DNA of 64,000 nucleotides. It comes from an uncultured Bacilli bacterium. Lineage in GTDB: Bacteria; Bacillota_I; Bacilli_A; RF39; UBA660. Position numbers and translations under genes: made by a program. Of this stretch, positions 1-8,320 are shown in pieces (position 1 is the first letter of the stretch; each line of letters begins with the position of its first letter). The notes beneath the pieces are model-generated. The model was given only the letters and a program-made list of their open reading frames with translations. It was not told where the DNA came from and made no database searches. The stretch covers positions 1 through 64,000 of the forward strand of contig CAKOHH010000004.1 of the NCBI GenBank assembly GCA_934085675.1, read 5' to 3'.

Positions 1-72
1 ATAGCACAAACCTCCGCTTCCGGCTACCTTAACCCACCGTCTAAAGCCAGTGGGATTGCGGTAGCCCTATTT
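1..72. other. unidentified structured GC-rich region (possible ncRNA)
   Basis: This stretch is far richer in GC than its surroundings and folds into a nested hairpin. The outer stem GGCTACC (22-28) pairs with GGTAGCC (60-66), the inner stem CCCAC (33-37) pairs with GTGGG (50-54), and ATAG (1-4) can pair with CTAT (67-70). It has no open frame. It may be part of a larger structured RNA cut by the window edge. It did not match the riboswitch, SRP, tmRNA or RNase P consensus sequences I could recall, and the strand is undetermined. Confidence 0.3.
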
Positions 73-109
73 CAAAAAGTACTTTCAGAGTAATTTTTAA
101 ATAAGGCAT

Positions 110-134
110 GAAAAAAGTCCTTAAGTAAAGGACT
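110..134 (-). terminator. terminator of tRNA-Ala
   Basis: On the minus strand AGTCCTT pairs with AAGGACT around a 5-nt loop and is followed by a run of Ts. It lies just downstream of the tRNA-Ala gene, so it is a Rho-independent terminator for that transcript. Confidence 0.75.
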
Positions 135-147
135 CTGTAATCATATT

Positions 148-224
148 TGGTGGAGGACGTGGGACTCGAACCCGCGACCCTCTGCGTGCAGGGCAGATGC
201 TCTAGCCAACTGAGCTAGTCCCCC
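148..224 (-). tRNA. tRNA-Ala (anticodon TGC)
   Basis: The 77-nt cloverleaf has a 7-bp acceptor with the G3-U70 wobble that marks alanine tRNAs, a GCTC/GAGC D stem, anticodon stem TCTGC/GCAGA with loop CCTGCAC (anticodon TGC), T loop TTCGAGT, discriminator A and an encoded CCA. Two oddities are visible. Position 33 is C instead of the near-universal U, and the second T-stem pair is a C-A mismatch (GCGGG against CCCAC). A terminator follows. Confidence 0.93.
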
Positions 225-337
225 AACAGAACATATCCAATATACCATATGTTTTTACTCTTGGCAAGAACTTTTTTTCGATTTTGGAAAATTAATCTGT
301 ATTTATTCTCCTAAAATCAGCATGTGTGTATTAAAAA

Positions 338-853
338 TTACTTCAAAGTGCCATTGACTACCCTTTTTGTTTCACTAACCGCGACGAATGCAAAAGGATC
401 ATATTGTAACACTAATTTTTCTAGCTTTTCGACACTTCTGGAATTTACCTCAACAAAAAGCATGACACGAGGCACGCTATTGTAAGCACTATGCATAGAA
501 AGCATATTCACACGATAACCACGCATTTTTAAACTATTAATAAGGTTTTTACTATCTTTTTTTAAAATAATTTGCACGCCTACGACACCTTTAATAAGAT
601 GTTTGGAAACTATAGAGCCTAGTAAAGTTCCCGTGGCATACCCCAAAGAATAACTTATAGGAATTAAAACAGAATCAATAGAAATCAGTAAAGCCTCTCT
701 GGCAATGATAAACCAGATGAATATTTCAAAAAAAGCCAAGACGGTACTTAAAACATAATGTTCTTTTAGCATAAAATTTTGTCTGATGGTAGAAATGGTC
801 ACATCTAGGATACGGGCAAAAAAAATCTTTACACAAACGAAAAATAAACTCAT
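338..853 (-). CDS. UPF0316/DUF2179 membrane protein
   Basis: The 171-aa protein has about three hydrophobic segments in residues 1-80, with the conserved TIRQNF and FFEIFIW stretches of the UPF0316 (YebE-like, DUF5698) family. A cytosolic DUF2179-type domain follows at about 90-165. Length and order match the family, whose function is unknown; a nucleotide-sensing role is only guessed for such domains. The start has a GAGGG ribosome-binding site. The gene stands alone between tRNA-Ala and the trmL group. Confidence 0.85.
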   Translation of the reverse strand: MSLFFVCVKIFFARILDVTISTIRQNFMLKEHYVLSTVLAFFEIFIWFIIAREALLISIDSVLIPISYSLGYATGTLLGSIVSKHLIKGVVGVQIILKKDSKNLINSLKMRGYRVNMLSMHSAYNSVPRVMLFVEVNSRSVEKLEKLVLQYDPFAFVAVSETKRVVNGTLK

Positions 854-885
854 AGAAAATCCCTCGTTATTAATATGTAAAGATT

Positions 886-1161
886 TTATTTATTTAATAC
901 TATTAAAAGGACAAAGATTATCAAAAATAAGAGAATAGCCAATATCATTAAGATTCCTAATGCTTTGTTACTACCCTTATCTTGACTTTCATAAATAGGT
1001 TTTTGAAGGCCATATTTTTCGGTAATCATCTTAGCCTCATATTGATGCTCTTTTTGATATTTTTTATATTCATTCATTTGGTCACTTGATAACATTGCGC
1101 CACAAAAAGGACAAATGCCTCGGTCGGTACCAAGGGCTTTACCACAACGTCTACAAGTCAT
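886..1161 (-). CDS. small zinc-ribbon membrane protein
   Basis: The protein has two CxxC knuckles near the N-terminus (C3/C6 and C17/C20 counted from the chosen start), a charged middle, and one hydrophobic segment of about 22 residues at the C-terminus. It is therefore a tail-anchored protein with a cytosolic zinc ribbon, of unknown function. The start at 1161 is preferred because GAGGAG lies four bases upstream; the ATG at 1173 would place that site inside the gene. Only one base separates it from the trmL stop, so the two are co-transcribed. Confidence 0.7.
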   Translation of the reverse strand: MTCRRCGKALGTDRGICPFCGAMLSSDQMNEYKKYQKEHQYEAKMITEKYGLQKPIYESQDKGSNKALGILMILAILLFLIIFVLLIVLNK

Positions 1162-1162
1162 T

Positions 1163-1678
1163 TTACTCCTCATAATCTTCTATAAAGTGATTGCCTTTAT
1201 GAGGTTCTTCTCTTAATAAGTCTTCGTAATCTCTTTGTCTTAAAGCTTCATATAATACAATGGCAACAGAGTTAGATAAATTAAGGGCTCTTACTTTATC
1301 TGTCATGGGAATGCGAGCACAAGTATCTAAATGAGGTTTTAAAATACTTCTTGGAATACCCGTACTTTCTTTACCAAAAACTAAATAAATGTTTTCTTTA
1401 TCTTCTTTATAAGAAAAATCAGAATGTGGTTTATGACCATAACGTGTAAAAAAATACATTTTTCCTTCGTTATGACTTAAAAAATCATCCCAGTTTTCAT
1501 AAACTGTATAATGACAATTATCTATATAGTTAACGCCACTTCTTTTAATACTTTTTTCATCTAAAGAAAAACCTAATGGTTTAATTAAATGCAAATGCGT
1601 GTGAGTAGCTACACAGGTACGCATAATATTACCTGTATTACCAGGAATCTCTGGTTCAAACAAAACAACGTTTAACAT
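1163..1678 (-). CDS. trmL: tRNA (cytidine(34)-2'-O)-methyltransferase TrmL
   Basis: This is a SPOUT-fold enzyme that methylates the ribose of the wobble base in tRNA-Leu isoacceptors using S-adenosylmethionine. Visible signatures are the N-terminal PEIPGNTGNIMRTC stretch, LVFGKEST near the middle, and the C-terminal knot segment with IPMTDKVRALNLSNS. The 171-aa length is slightly longer than the usual 150-160. The AGGAGG site upstream is excellent. It is probably co-transcribed with the flanking thioredoxin-like and zinc-ribbon genes. Confidence 0.95.
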   Translation of the reverse strand: MLNVVLFEPEIPGNTGNIMRTCVATHTHLHLIKPLGFSLDEKSIKRSGVNYIDNCHYTVYENWDDFLSHNEGKMYFFTRYGHKPHSDFSYKEDKENIYLVFGKESTGIPRSILKPHLDTCARIPMTDKVRALNLSNSVAIVLYEALRQRDYEDLLREEPHKGNHFIEDYEE

Positions 1679-1687
1679 GAAAACCTC

Positions 1688-2236
1688 CTAATTTTTGAAT
1701 TCATATTTGTCAAGAAGCTGTGCAAAATCTTGTTCACTCATCATTTGTTCATCTTCTCTTTCAATGTAATCAACAACTTTACCATTTTTATAATAAATAA
1801 TAGTTGGTAATTTGCTTAAGCCTTTTTCTAAACGCAAGGATTGAACTTTGACACTACCCTCATCATCAATAGAACCACAGTTATCTCCAACTGCTTGAAA
1901 TAAGACAAAATGATCTTGTAGTTTATAGTCATTCACCATTGTTTTTAATTTTTTTTCTAAATTAAATTCCTCTTCTGTACCAATACTTTCGGCTACATAA
2001 ACAAACATATAATCTTTATCTAAATAATTACTTAATGAATCACAAGAAACATTTGCAATGCCTTCACTTACTAAAAAACTTTTATTTTGCCATTCAGCTT
2101 TATAAGTTACATCTTGAGCCTTTTTATAATAATTAAATAAGGTTATTACAATTAATAAAGCGGCACAAAAAACACCTAAGATAACAAGAATATTATTATC
2201 TAATTTTATCTTCTTTTTATTTCCTTTCTTTTCCAT
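1688..2236 (-). CDS. membrane-anchored thioredoxin-like protein
   Basis: The protein has a lysine-rich N-terminus, one membrane helix at about residues 16-37, and an extracytoplasmic domain with thioredoxin-like layout: FVYVAES strand, then LPTIIYYKNGKVVDYIER, where LPT supplies the cis-proline. No CxxC motif is visible, so it would not be a classical oxidoreductase. The start at 2236 is chosen because GAGGG lies seven bases upstream; the upstream ATG at 2272 lacks a good site. It lies upstream of trmL. Confidence 0.6.
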   Translation of the reverse strand: MEKKGNKKKIKLDNNILVILGVFCAALLIVITLFNYYKKAQDVTYKAEWQNKSFLVSEGIANVSCDSLSNYLDKDYMFVYVAESIGTEEEFNLEKKLKTMVNDYKLQDHFVLFQAVGDNCGSIDDEGSVKVQSLRLEKGLSKLPTIIYYKNGKVVDYIEREDEQMMSEQDFAQLLDKYEFKN

Positions 2237-2313
2237 GATATCCCTCTTTTCAACACCTAAAATATAACACATATTAAATAGTTTGACAATGAAAAAGAAT
2301 ATTAGTTTTTTCC

Positions 2314-2871
2314 CTAATATCCTTTCTTTTTATAGTAATCATAAAGTTCTTTAAAACGGTTAAAATGGACAATTTCTCTTTGTCTTAAAAAGAGTAAAAC
2401 GCCTAAGATATCTTCGTCTTTTGTTTCGTTTATTAAAGATTCATAAGTTGCTCTTGCTTTTTCTTCGGCGGCCATATCTTCTGAAATATTGGCAAGGACA
2501 TCCCCTGTGACAGCAAAATAACTAACGGTAAAAGGATTGCCAAACGAATCACTTGGATAAATGCTCTTACCATGTTCAGTATATAAAGAGCCTAAGCCAT
2601 TTTCTTCTAATTCTTCTATAGTCGCATCTTTTACAAGTTGTCTTACCATCGTACAAATCATTTCGCAATGTCCTAGTTCTTCAGTGGCAATATCATTTAA
2701 TAAAGCTCTTCCTTTTTCATCTGGCATTGAAAATTTATGGCAAAAATATCTTAAGGCTGCCCCTAATTCGCCATTAGCTCCCCCAAATTGCGTTAATAAA
2801 TATTTGGCCATTTTCAAATCTTTTTTCTTTATATTAATGGGGTAATTTAAATGTTTGACATATTTAAACAT
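2314..2871 (-). CDS. cotJC: CotJC-type manganese catalase, spore coat
   Basis: The 185-aa protein is a member of the CotJC/manganese catalase family of inner spore-coat proteins. The four-helix bundle ligands are visible: GANGELGAAL (glutamate about 35), ATEELGHCEM (glutamate and histidine about 68-71), EDMAAEEKAR, and REIVHFNRF. These fit a di-manganese site. It overlaps the upstream cotJA/B fusion gene by 8 bp, has an AAGGAG ribosome-binding site, and is the last gene of the cotJ operon, which is expressed in the mother cell during sporulation in Bacillus. Confidence 0.92.
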   Translation of the reverse strand: MFKYVKHLNYPINIKKKDLKMAKYLLTQFGGANGELGAALRYFCHKFSMPDEKGRALLNDIATEELGHCEMICTMVRQLVKDATIEELEENGLGSLYTEHGKSIYPSDSFGNPFTVSYFAVTGDVLANISEDMAAEEKARATYESLINETKDEDILGVLLFLRQREIVHFNRFKELYDYYKKKGY

Positions 2872-3316
2872 AATTAGAATCTCCTTTTTTATCCCATGGC
2901 CATGGATTTTTTACCCATGAAAAATTATCACCATGTAACTTTGTAACCGTCATTGGTCCATAAAGTTCACAATATCTTTCCTCTAAATCATTTTTTATTT
3001 GAACATATTTTTTAAACAAATCATAAGTTTCTTTATCATTTGGATATAAATCTAAATATAAATTTAAATCATTGATAGCAAAACTATAAGTCATAAGTTT
3101 AAATAATAATTCTTCTTCAGCGTTTTCTGGTTTTAATTTTAGATAAGTATAATTTTTATAAGGCTTATATTCCCCTTTCATTAAGTTTCCTCTTAGAAAT
3201 CCTTCTTCCGGACTTACAAATTTATTTTCCCGTTCTGCTTTAAAATCACTACCAGGAATAGCCAAAATACTGACATTAAAATCATCAAAATTAAAATCGG
3301 TATTATCAAATAACAT
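2864..3316 (-). CDS. cotJB: CotJA-CotJB fusion, spore coat protein
   Basis: The 150-aa protein appears to join two coat proteins that are normally separate. Residues about 35-65 (VSPEEGFLRGNL ... YKPY) resemble CotJA. Residues about 70-150 carry the CotJB signature: an all-helical core with LYLDLYPND, then YCELYGPMT and a WVKNPWPWD tail. CotJB alone is usually about 85-90 aa. It overlaps cotJC by 8 bp, so the two are translationally coupled. I infer that it assists assembly of CotJC into the coat. Confidence 0.75.
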   Translation of the reverse strand: MLFDNTDFNFDDFNVSILAIPGSDFKAERENKFVSPEEGFLRGNLMKGEYKPYKNYTYLKLKPENAEEELLFKLMTYSFAINDLNLYLDLYPNDKETYDLFKKYVQIKNDLEERYCELYGPMTVTKLHGDNFSWVKNPWPWDKKGDSNYV

Positions 3317-3346
3317 ATTCTTTCTCCTTTCTTAGGTATTTTAATC

Positions 3347-3386
3347 AAAAAAAAATTCTAGGTCCGGGCGAATATCTAGAATTTTT
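3347..3386 (-). terminator. terminator after P-type ATPase gene
   Basis: On the minus strand AAAAATTCTAG pairs with CTAGAATTTTT (11 bp) around a GC-containing loop and runs into eight or more Ts. It lies 45 bases past the ATPase stop codon and before the cotJ operon. Confidence 0.75.
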
Positions 3387-3430
3387 AAAATATTAAGCAT
3401 TTAATAACCTATAAATAGTTTTTACTTATC

Positions 3431-5785
3431 TCATTTTTCCACCATGATAGAAGAATCAAATTTATGGAAAAGTAAGGTAATGAAATGATCTAATTTTTTA
3501 TAAATATATAAAGAATCAATACTTAAAACAAAGGTGATTAAAAGGCTGGTATAAGAAATAGGAAGTAAACTAAAGAAGTTGTACTGATAAATAACACTAT
3601 ATAAGAAGCCATTAAATAAAACGAAGAACAAGATACGTCTAATTACACTAAAAGGAGAACATATTTTATATAGATAAATAAAACCAGTAATAGCCGTCAA
3701 ATAAACGCAAATGGTACTTTGTAAATCATATGACAAGTCAAAAACGGTAGAAAAGCAAGTGATTAAGATAACATTAAAAATAACTGTTAAGGCCGTTGGA
3801 AGACTACGACTAACTATTTTTAAAAGAAATTTTCCTTTTACTAAATCGGTATTTGGTTCCAAAGCTAAAATAAAAGAAGGGGCTCCAATTGTAAAAGTGG
3901 TAATTAAAGTAAGATGAATAGGAATAAAGAAATATTTAGAAGAAATAATAATACTGTAAATAATAAGTAAAATTGTGTAAATAGTTTTTTCTAGTAATAA
4001 GGACCCACTTCGCTCAATATTATTAATCGTTCTTCTTCCTTCGGCTACTACCTTTGGTAAAGATGAAAAGTTATCATCAAGTAAAATAAGTTGGGAAACA
4101 TTTCTGGCTGCATCACTGCCACTGGCCACCGAAATAGCACAGTCACTTTGTTTTAAGGCTAAAACGTCATTGACGCCATCCCCAGTCATCGCCACACATT
4201 TGCCACTTTTTTGTAAACTTTCCACGATTAATTTTTTTTGACTCGGTGTTACCCTGCCAAACACATCATATTTTATAGAAGCCTGTTTTAACTCTTCGTC
4301 ACTTAAACCCGTTGTGTCAATACCAGAAATATCTTTAAGTCCTACTTTTTTAGCAATATTTAAAACTGTTTGAGGATTATCTCCGGAAATAATTTTGACC
4401 ATCACGCCTTGTTTTTTAAAATAATCTAAGGTATCTTTAGCCTCTGGTCTTATGACATCTTCAATTAAAATAAGACCTATTAATTTTAAATCATTAGGCT
4501 TTTTTAAAAGCTTATCGTTTCCTTTACAAACGGCTAAAATGCGGTAGTCCTCGGGATATTTTTTGATAATAGATAAAATATTTTCTTTCTCTTTGGGAAT
4601 CAAATATTCATAAGCACCTATATAAATAGAGCCCATATCTTCAAAAGATAAAGCACTAAACTTACGCTCTGAAGAAAAAGGAATACTTTCTTTGACGTGA
4701 ACATCCGTAGGTGTTTTAAAATAATCTTTTAAAGCTAACATCGTGGCATTCTCATCAGTACTATAAGTACTAAAAGCATTTAAAATAGTAAATAAATCAT
4801 CCTTAGAAAAATTTTGATAAGGTAACACATCAACTACATTCATTTTGCCCTCTGTAAGCGTTCCCGTTTTATCTAAGCAAATAACATCGACACGAGCAAG
4901 TATTTCAATACAATAAAGTTGTTGAACAAGAACATGAAATTTAGAAAGTCTAATAACACTTACAGCCATCACAGAACTTGTTAGCAAAACAAGACCTTCT
5001 GGTATCATACCAATTAAAGCTGCGACAGTTCTAAAAATAGCTTCGGTAACATTACCGGCGTTGGCTGATAACTGACTAAAATACATAATAACGGCAATAG
5101 GAATGATAAGAAGAGATAATATTCTTAAAAGTTGTTCAAAGGAATTCATAATCACAGAATTTACTTGTTTTTCATATTTGGCTTCACGAGAAATGGAAGA
5201 AACATAATTATCCTTACCAACATGAATCACTTTAGCATAACTTTTGCCACTTACAACAAAAGAACCGGATAAAATGGTATCTCCTTTTCTTTTTAAAATG
5301 GCATCGGGTTCTCCGGTTAATAAAGATTCATTAACCTCTATTTCACCATCTAAAATAACGGAGTCTGCAACAATTTGATGTCCTTGAGATAACACCGTAA
5401 CATCATCTAAAACAATTTCATCAAGACCTAAAGAAACAATTTCTCCATCCCGAATAACATCAACTGTAGACTCAGAAAGCATCGATAAACGATCCACTAT
5501 TTTTTTAGATATAATTTCTTCTACAATACTAATAATAGAGTTTACGATAATAACACCCATAAATAAGCAATTTTTTAAGCCTTGAAAAAGCATGCCATTT
5601 AAAACACCAGAAAGAAAAACCGCTAAACCTAAAAAGATGTTTAAAAAATTAAAATAAGTACAAAAATTACTAACAATAATTTCTTTTATTGTTTTTGTTT
5701 TAGGTGCATCATCATAGTTTACTTGCCCTTTTTCTACTCTTTCTTTAACTTCTAAAGAAGTTAATCCTTTCATAAATTCATTCAT
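3431..5785 (-). CDS. cation-transporting P-type ATPase (CtpE-like)
   Basis: The protein of about 784 aa has the P-type order: two membrane helices (about 40-95), actuator domain with a TGEP motif (about 157), two helices including MIPEGLVLL (about 260-270), phosphorylation motif DKTGTLTEG (aspartate about 305), hinge MTGDGVNDVLALK, and four C-terminal helices. The PEGL core in helix M4 is typical of P2-like calcium or CtpE-type pumps, so a divalent-cation (calcium) role is likely but not proven. TGEP replaces the common TGES. The ATG at 5785 is chosen because AAGGA lies ten bases upstream; the upstream TTG is too close to it. Confidence 0.88.
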   Translation of the reverse strand: MNEFMKGLTSLEVKERVEKGQVNYDDAPKTKTIKEIIVSNFCTYFNFLNIFLGLAVFLSGVLNGMLFQGLKNCLFMGVIIVNSIISIVEEIISKKIVDRLSMLSESTVDVIRDGEIVSLGLDEIVLDDVTVLSQGHQIVADSVILDGEIEVNESLLTGEPDAILKRKGDTILSGSFVVSGKSYAKVIHVGKDNYVSSISREAKYEKQVNSVIMNSFEQLLRILSLLIIPIAVIMYFSQLSANAGNVTEAIFRTVAALIGMIPEGLVLLTSSVMAVSVIRLSKFHVLVQQLYCIEILARVDVICLDKTGTLTEGKMNVVDVLPYQNFSKDDLFTILNAFSTYSTDENATMLALKDYFKTPTDVHVKESIPFSSERKFSALSFEDMGSIYIGAYEYLIPKEKENILSIIKKYPEDYRILAVCKGNDKLLKKPNDLKLIGLILIEDVIRPEAKDTLDYFKKQGVMVKIISGDNPQTVLNIAKKVGLKDISGIDTTGLSDEELKQASIKYDVFGRVTPSQKKLIVESLQKSGKCVAMTGDGVNDVLALKQSDCAISVASGSDAARNVSQLILLDDNFSSLPKVVAEGRRTINNIERSGSLLLEKTIYTILLIIYSIIISSKYFFIPIHLTLITTFTIGAPSFILALEPNTDLVKGKFLLKIVSRSLPTALTVIFNVILITCFSTVFDLSYDLQSTICVYLTAITGFIYLYKICSPFSVIRRILFFVLFNGFLYSVIYQYNFFSLLPISYTSLLITFVLSIDSLYIYKKLDHFITLLFHKFDSSIMVEK

Positions 5786-6070
5786 AAAAATCAAATCCTT
5801 ATGTTCCTATTTTAACATATTTTAAAATTTATAATACTTTATTTTCACATGGTAATGCAAAACTTTGTTGGCCAATTCAAAGTTTTTATAAAGCATAAAA
5901 TATTTTATTATGTATCTTTGGCACTTTGTCCTCTACATATATCTTTGTGCAATTTTTATACCAAAAAACATACATTTTTCACAATAATGCATAATAATAT
6001 CTTTTCATTTTTTGATTTTATTGTATTAATCATTATTTATTCTATTATCTACATTAATATAAATTTAATA

Positions 6071-6907
6071 TTAAATCGTTTCAAGTTTTATTATATCAAT
6101 AATCTTTTTTAAACAAATTAATATTTCATCGAAATCGATATTGCTTGCATACTTATACCTTTTTTGATAATTTTTCCATCTTTCTTTTAAGACGTTACTA
6201 TCTATAATCAAATCTAAAGCAACTAATGGTTCTCCAACATATTCTCTTTTATAAAATGTTTTTTCTATTGCATTTCTAAAATATTCTAAATTAACATTCT
6301 CCCAATCTCGTGTATAGATTAAATATATATCATAAAAGTCTCTCATTCTTCCATTTAATTCTACTCTTTTTAAAACAGTTTCTATTTTCTCAGCCAATAC
6401 AGTTTCGATATTGTATGCCCATAACTTGATGTAGTTATCGCCTAGAATTGGTTTGTATTTGTAATTTATTTCTTTGGGAGTAATAGGATCTCCTGTAGCA
6501 ATATCAACATGAAATTTTTCCTTGATATTGCCTATTTCAATTTGAATATCTGCTCGAAAACCACCATACTCAGCTTCATTTCTTATCGGCGATAATCCTA
6601 AATAATTAAGTTTTGCATTATCATTTATTTCTATAGATAATATTTCTTTAAGCATTTCAACTATTGTTCTTTCATTAAAATTAGCATTTTTAAACGCGGT
6701 ATCGATATCCATAGTAGTTCTATTTTCTACACCAAATAATGTACTCAAATAAAAACCACCTTTTAATATAAAGTTATCTTTATATTTACTAAGTGATAAT
6801 CTTTCTATAAATCTATCATACATATAGAGTCTAAGTAATGTATTAAAATCCACATTTTTTTCTTTTGAAATATTTTTTAATTTATCTTTTAATTGCATAC
6901 TATTCAT
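6071..6907 (-). CDS. abiEii: AbiEii-type nucleotidyltransferase toxin
   Basis: The 278-aa protein is an AbiEii/AbiGii-family toxin of the type IV AbiE toxin-antitoxin system. It shows LKGGFYL (about 48-54), the catalytic pair in TMDIDT (aspartates about 67 and 69), HVDIATGDP (about 133-141), AEKIETVLKR with the conserved lysine, and RDFYDIYLI. Known members add nucleotides to tRNA acceptor ends and cause growth arrest during phage infection. It overlaps the antitoxin gene by 8 bp with a GAGG site inside the antitoxin 3' end, so translation is coupled. Confidence 0.92.
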   Translation of the reverse strand: MNSMQLKDKLKNISKEKNVDFNTLLRLYMYDRFIERLSLSKYKDNFILKGGFYLSTLFGVENRTTMDIDTAFKNANFNERTIVEMLKEILSIEINDNAKLNYLGLSPIRNEAEYGGFRADIQIEIGNIKEKFHVDIATGDPITPKEINYKYKPILGDNYIKLWAYNIETVLAEKIETVLKRVELNGRMRDFYDIYLIYTRDWENVNLEYFRNAIEKTFYKREYVGEPLVALDLIIDSNVLKERWKNYQKRYKYASNIDFDEILICLKKIIDIIKLETI

Positions 6908-7526
6908 AAAATACCTCTACATAATTCATTACTTCTTCTTTAATGCCCATTTTTTTGGCATAATTAGACAATTTAATGAGATCTTTATCTTTTCTTTTAA
7001 GGTATTCTCTAATTGAATATTTAACATGCTCCAAATCCATTCTATTTTTGGATCTAATAATGTCACATATACATCTTTCTATATCATAAACTCTTACATT
7101 ATTTCCCATTGGAGTTTTAATTTCAGTAAGTCCCAACTCATAAATATCTTTATCAACATAAAAAACATTATGTTTTTTTATTTTATAATTAAAATAATTA
7201 TTTGGTACTGTTATGTCATATTTGTCATTTGGAGCCTTAATAGAAAGTCCATGAAAATAAAGAGCCGTCATATGTGAATAAACCACTTTTGAAAGTTCTA
7301 AACTAAAGACATAATAAATATCTTCTATTTTTCTAGAATCAATATAAATACCATTACCTACTTTTTCTATCATACCTTTGTCTTTCATTATATTAAGATA
7401 CATTCTATGGATTCCCAAATTTGATAGTTCTTTTGAGGTCACATATCCATTATTCATTTTCATGATTGATTCGATAATTTCTATATAGCTTTGTTCTTTA
7501 AAAGCATCTATTGTCATCTTTTCCAT
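6900..7526 (-). CDS. abiEi: AbiEi-type antitoxin/autorepressor
   Basis: The protein of about 208 aa has an N-terminal winged helix (about 10-60; YVTSKELSNLGIHRMYLNIM) followed by the AbiEi C-terminal region (YSHMTALYFHGL, RCICDIIRS). The family neutralises AbiEii and represses its own promoter by binding inverted repeats. The ATG at 7526 is chosen over the far upstream ATG at 7619 because AAGGAG sits seven bases before it and a consensus promoter lies at 7555-7583, downstream of the longer start. Confidence 0.9.
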   Translation of the reverse strand: MEKMTIDAFKEQSYIEIIESIMKMNNGYVTSKELSNLGIHRMYLNIMKDKGMIEKVGNGIYIDSRKIEDIYYVFSLELSKVVYSHMTALYFHGLSIKAPNDKYDITVPNNYFNYKIKKHNVFYVDKDIYELGLTEIKTPMGNNVRVYDIERCICDIIRSKNRMDLEHVKYSIREYLKRKDKDLIKLSNYAKKMGIKEEVMNYVEVFYE

Positions 7527-7546
7527 AATTGTCTCCTTTGACATTT

Positions 7547-7574
7547 CTAATGAAATTATAGTGTCTATCATTAG
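7547..7574. promoter_or_regulatory. candidate AbiEi operator
   Basis: CTAATGA (7547-7553) and TCATTAG (7568-7574) form an inverted repeat with half-site centres 21 bp apart, two helical turns. It overlaps the -10 element and spacer of the abiE promoter, which is the expected position for autorepression by AbiEi. Confidence 0.6.
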
Positions 7575-7583
7575 TTTTGTCAA
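7555..7583 (-). promoter_or_regulatory. abiE promoter (near-perfect sigma-A)
   Basis: On the minus strand TTGACA (7578-7583) is followed by exactly 17 bases and TATAAT (7555-7560). Both hexamers match the consensus. The predicted transcript begins about 20 bases before the antitoxin ATG at 7526. Confidence 0.85.
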
Positions 7584-7954
7584 TGTAAATAAAAATAAAC
7601 TACAATTTTTATTGTTCAAATTTCTTCTGTTATTATTTTTTTGATTTTAAAAAAGCCCTAGAATAAAGGACTTTATAATTTGTTTTTAGTTCCCCTAACC
7701 AATCAAATTTATTATTTACGATTATCCTATTGTTATCATCACTTTTTAATCTAAAATATTTCTTTAATATCTTCATTTTTAATAGTTCTTCCATGTTAAA
7801 AGTTTCTTTTTTATTTTTAGTAAATTAACCTATCATAAATAGAATGAAAACAAAATTAACTTTTTCCTGGTAAAAAAAGTTATAAATAATTTGCCTTGCC
7901 ATCTTAATTAAAAAGATATTAAACCGTGATCTAATATCTTTATATTATATATTT

Positions 7955-8085
7955 TTATGAATTTACTCTTTTTAAACTATCAAATATGTCCTTGTAGTTT
8001 TGCTTGTGAAAAGTATAAATATATTTTACTAGAATAATCGTTCCAATCATTATATATATAAATTGATTTCTCAGTAATTTGAATT
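7955..8085 (-). pseudogene. remnant of the 11.5-12.2 kb anchored-protein gene
   Basis: This stretch matches the 3' end of the gene at 11482-12216 almost base for base, including the stop and the codons for FHKQ and NDWND, with about 110 bases deleted internally. The rest of the gap 7527-8320 holds only the abiE promoter, AT-rich sequence and a 9-bp inverted repeat at 8145-8193; I see no gene in it. Confidence 0.7.
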
Positions 8086-8144
8086 GCACCAAATTTCTGA
8101 CAAAAAGTTTTTAGTTTAACATCCAAAATATTGCCAAATAAAAA

Positions 8145-8193
8145 GTGTTAGTTTATTATATTCTTCGTTCAAAAAGGGAATAACAACTAACAC
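8145..8193. repeat. inverted repeat upstream of ABC exporter operon
   Basis: GTGTTAGTT (8145-8153) and AACTAACAC (8185-8193) are perfect inverted repeats separated by 31 bases. It could be an operator for the exporter operon that begins at 8321 or the end of a vanished element; the sequence does not decide. Confidence 0.35.
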
Positions 8194-8320
8194 ATTTATT
8201 ATTGTACCAATTTTTAAAATAATTAAAGTAGTTGATTCTCCTTCATTAAATTAATGTTTAAAAAATAATTGCTTTTTTTTAATGGTATGTTATAGTTATG
8301 TTGAAGATAGGATGAGTTAT

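Noticed and set aside
5849..6112. 87-codon plus-strand frame
   Set aside because: It overlaps the end of the AbiEii gene, has no ribosome-binding site and reads as low-complexity AT-rich sequence.
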